Assembly (NCBI GenBank): GCA_002179805.1
Contig: NAVB01000418.1
Span: 1-31,437 of the forward strand
Length of the DNA: 31,437 bases
Source of the DNA: Acanthamoeba lenticulata
Lineage: Eukaryota > Discosea > Longamoebia > Acanthamoebidae
Direction of reading: 5' to 3'
Positions 29,484 through 31,437 of this stretch are shown here, one piece after another; position 1 is the first letter of the stretch; every line of letters begins with the position of its first letter. The position numbers and the translations under genes are program-made. The notes below the pieces were generated by a model. The model searched no databases and was not told the DNA's origin. It saw only the letters and a program-made list of their open reading frames with translations.

Positions 29484-31412
29484 TTAGGGCTCGGCGACGT
29501 CGAGGCCGTCGAGGCCGCCGTCTTCGCCCAGCGCGGCGTCAAAGAAGCGGAGGACGGTCTCCATGGAGGGCCGCTTGTCCGGCGAGGCGTGCCAGCACTT
29601 CTTCATGGTCTTGCGGAACTTGGGGTCGCACTCGGCGGGCACCTGCGGGCGGCGGCCCTCGAGCACGTCGAGCGAGACGCCCATGAAGTTGCGCCCGGCA
29701 AAGGGCATCTTGCGGGTGAGCACCTGCCACATGATGATGCCGAACGCGTAGACGTCGGCCCGCTCGTCGTACTTCTCGCCGCGGATGATCTCGGGCGCCG
29801 TCCAGCAGGGCGTGCCGCAGCGCGTCATCGTCGCGTTCTCCTCCTTGATCCGCGCAAAGCCAAAGTCGGCCACCTTCACGTTCCAGTTCTCGTCGACGAG
29901 CAGGTTCGACGGCTTGAGGTCGCGGTGGACGATGACCGGGTGCAGCGAGTGGAGGTAGTTGATGCCGAGCGCGGCCGAGCGCAGCAGCCGCAGCTTCTGC
30001 TGGTAGGTCAGCTTGACGGCGCCGTTCTGCAGAATGTCGGCCAGCGCGCCCTGTTTGACAAACTCGGTGACGATGCACAGGTTGGGCCGCTTGACGCAGG
30101 CGCCGATGAAGAGGACGATGTTGGGGTGGTGCAGCTCGGACAAGAAGGCCATCTCGGCGCGGAACTCGAGCATGCTGCGCTCGTCGAGCTTCTGCTTGAT
30201 GAAACGCTTCACCGCCACGTCGACGCCCTTCCACTTGCCGCGGAAGACCACGCCGTAGGAGCCCAGCCCGACCTGCCGCCCGAGCTGGATCTCGCCAAAG
30301 TCGATGACCCACCGGCACAGGTTGGCCGACGTCAGGAAGTTGTCCTCCTTGAACATCATCCCCTCGCCCACGGCCGTCTGCAGGTCTTCGTCGTTGTCAT
30401 TGTCGTGGTCCTTGTGGTCGCGCCGCTTTGCCTCGCGGCGCACGACGTCGGGCTGATCGTCATTGCCGCCGGCCTCGGAGCCGTGGCTCGAGGGCGTCTG
30501 CGACGACGAGTGGTCGCCGCTGCCGGCCTCGGGCGAGACGCCGCCAAAGAAGCGGGCCTCGAGCCCGCGCGCCTTGAGCTCAAAGAGCTTGGAGCCCGAG
30601 GGCGAGTCGGGCATCTCGAAGCGGCCCAGGTACTGCACGCGCCGGGCCTCGTTGGCCAGCAGCGGTTTGTCGCGCAGACGGTCAAAGACGGCGTGCGAGA
30701 GCAGGATCTGCCCGCCGTGCGTGAGGGCCGTGATGCGCGCCGCGGCGTTGACCACCGGCCCGATGTACTCGACGCGCCGGGTCATCGGGTCCTTGACCAT
30801 GCGCGGCCGGCCCCAGTGCACGCCCATGCGCACGCGGAGGCCCTTGAACAGGACGCGGTCGTCCTTGTCTCCCCACTCCTCGGCCGCGCCCGGGTGGACC
30901 AGCAGGTCGGCCGGCCAGTCCACGCGGAGGAGCTCCTGCTGGACCTCCATGCACCACTCGAGGGCCTCGTCGGCCTCCTGGAAGGCCATGCAGAAGGAGC
31001 CCTCGCCGCTGTTGCGGTCGCGCAGGAAGACGACCTCGTAGCCGCGGTGCTTGCGGAGCAGCCGGCGGAGGGTCTCGTTGTGCAGCAGCGTCGCGTCGCG
31101 CATGGCCACCGCGTTGCTGTCCCAGAGCGAGGCCGCGCGCGTGATGTCGCTGAACACGATGGCCACCTCGCCCTCGGGCGGCTTCACCCCGCCCACGGCG
31201 TCGACCGTCGCGCCGCTGTCGACGCCCGACGACGTCGACCCACTGCCGCTGCCGCTGCCGCCGCCACCGCCGCCGGAGCTGCTCGTCCCGCCCGAGGCCG
31301 TGGTCCACGACGATCCGACGCCGGAACCCATCCCGGGCATGGACGACATCGACGTCGACGACGAGCCCGTCTTGAAGGACGATCCGCCTGCGCCCATCTC
31401 TGCCGTGGCCAT
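29484..31412 (-). CDS. Class III nucleotide cyclase-like domain fused to a protein kinase
   Basis: 642 residues in one exon. The first 78 residues are Ser/Gly-rich. Residues 80-290 form a class III cyclase-like domain: AIVFSDITRAASLW with metal Asp D89, a WCMEVQQELLRVDWP helix and GPVVNAAARIT with N222 and R226. An acidic linker (about 290-355) leads to a tyrosine-kinase-like kinase domain (370-628): glycine loop GLGSYGVVF, K402, HRDLKPSNLL with D498, ADFGFAR with D517, TAPEIIRG and FRKTMKKCW. All kinase catalytic residues are present. In the cyclase, the second metal Asp is replaced (SGEGSF, E137) and an insert precedes it, so activity is doubtful. Many Acanthamoeba proteins join these modules, some with a transmembrane receptor part. 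The window ends 25 bp upstream of the ATG, so earlier exons cannot be excluded. Confidence 0.9.
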   Translation of the reverse strand: MATAEMGAGGSSFKTGSSSTSMSSMPGMGSGVGSSWTTASGGTSSSGGGGGGSGSGSGSTSSGVDSGATVDAVGGVKPPEGEVAIVFSDITRAASLWDSNAVAMRDATLLHNETLRRLLRKHRGYEVVFLRDRNSGEGSFCMAFQEADEALEWCMEVQQELLRVDWPADLLVHPGAAEEWGDKDDRVLFKGLRVRMGVHWGRPRMVKDPMTRRVEYIGPVVNAAARITALTHGGQILLSHAVFDRLRDKPLLANEARRVQYLGRFEMPDSPSGSKLFELKARGLEARFFGGVSPEAGSGDHSSSQTPSSHGSEAGGNDDQPDVVRREAKRRDHKDHDNDNDEDLQTAVGEGMMFKEDNFLTSANLCRWVIDFGEIQLGRQVGLGSYGVVFRGKWKGVDVAVKRFIKQKLDERSMLEFRAEMAFLSELHHPNIVLFIGACVKRPNLCIVTEFVKQGALADILQNGAVKLTYQQKLRLLRSAALGINYLHSLHPVIVHRDLKPSNLLVDENWNVKVADFGFARIKEENATMTRCGTPCWTAPEIIRGEKYDERADVYAFGIIMWQVLTRKMPFAGRNFMGVSLDVLEGRRPQVPAECDPKFRKTMKKCWHASPDKRPSMETVLRFFDAALGEDGGLDGLDVAEP

Positions 31413-31437
31413 GCGTGAGTCGCGATTATTTTTTAAA

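Noticed and set aside
29589..31418. 609-residue open frame antisense to the cyclase-kinase gene
   Set aside because: Low-complexity Leu/Val/Ala/Glu translation typical of the reverse strand of a GC-rich exon; no domain, while the opposite strand has complete cyclase and kinase motifs.

Overview
The window looks like nuclear DNA of an amoebozoan, most likely Acanthamoeba or a close relative. Almost every gene is cut by short GT-AG introns (about 37-270 nt). Introns are AT-rich and often hold simple repeats, while exons are GC-rich. Genes are packed tightly on both strands and encode eukaryotic families typical of a free-living amoeba: a cyclase-kinase fusion, a second signalling kinase, an Aurora kinase, and a secreted CBM49-type lectin like Acanthamoeba cyst-wall proteins. 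There is no operon, CRISPR array, phage or insertion sequence. I rebuilt gene models by hand from splice sites, reading phase and family similarity. Nearly all close to a whole number of codons.

Layout, left to right. A tyrosine-kinase-like protein kinase (minus) runs off the left edge at 1-735. An 88-residue coiled-coil gene (822-1088, minus) follows. A nine-exon Y-family DNA polymerase eta (1253-3434, minus) shares a short divergent promoter with AP-4 sigma (3565-4370, plus). A four-TM protein with two SAM-like segments (4643-6114, minus), an unrecognised 162-residue protein (6894-7530, minus) and a KirBac-like inward-rectifier potassium channel (7738-9787, minus) come next. The channel is divergent, across 86 bp, from a mitochondrial-type FtsJ rRNA methyltransferase (9874-11263, plus). 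An Aurora kinase (11368-12743, minus) is divergent from an intronless 451-residue protein of unknown function (12962-14317, plus).

The centre is one very large gene (14574-22264, plus). It has about 34 exons and encodes roughly 1,600 residues with a C2 domain, a long helical Munc13/MUN-like region and two C-terminal GRAM domains. After it come a seven-TM TOM1/GPR137-type protein (22422-23964, plus), a secreted lectin with an eight-cysteine head and two CBM49 domains (25005-26331, plus), an AIRIM/C1orf109 ribosome-maturation factor (26832-27563, minus), a B12D/MLRQ-type small mitochondrial protein (27886-28185, plus), a dual-specificity phosphatase (28345-29407, plus) and a class III cyclase-protein kinase fusion (29484-31412, minus).

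The genes do not form one pathway. They group loosely into signalling (three kinases, a phosphatase, a degenerate cyclase), membrane traffic (AP-4 sigma, the C2-MUN-GRAM protein), ion transport, genome maintenance, ribosome biogenesis and cell-wall building. Four divergent pairs with 86-322 bp between start codons, and four convergent pairs, show how compact the locus is. I found no convincing wholly new multi-gene system. The best leads are the C2-MUN-GRAM protein, the eight-Cys/CBM49 lectin and its promoter palindrome, the degenerate cyclase-kinase, the four-TM/SAM-like protein and the intronless orphan.
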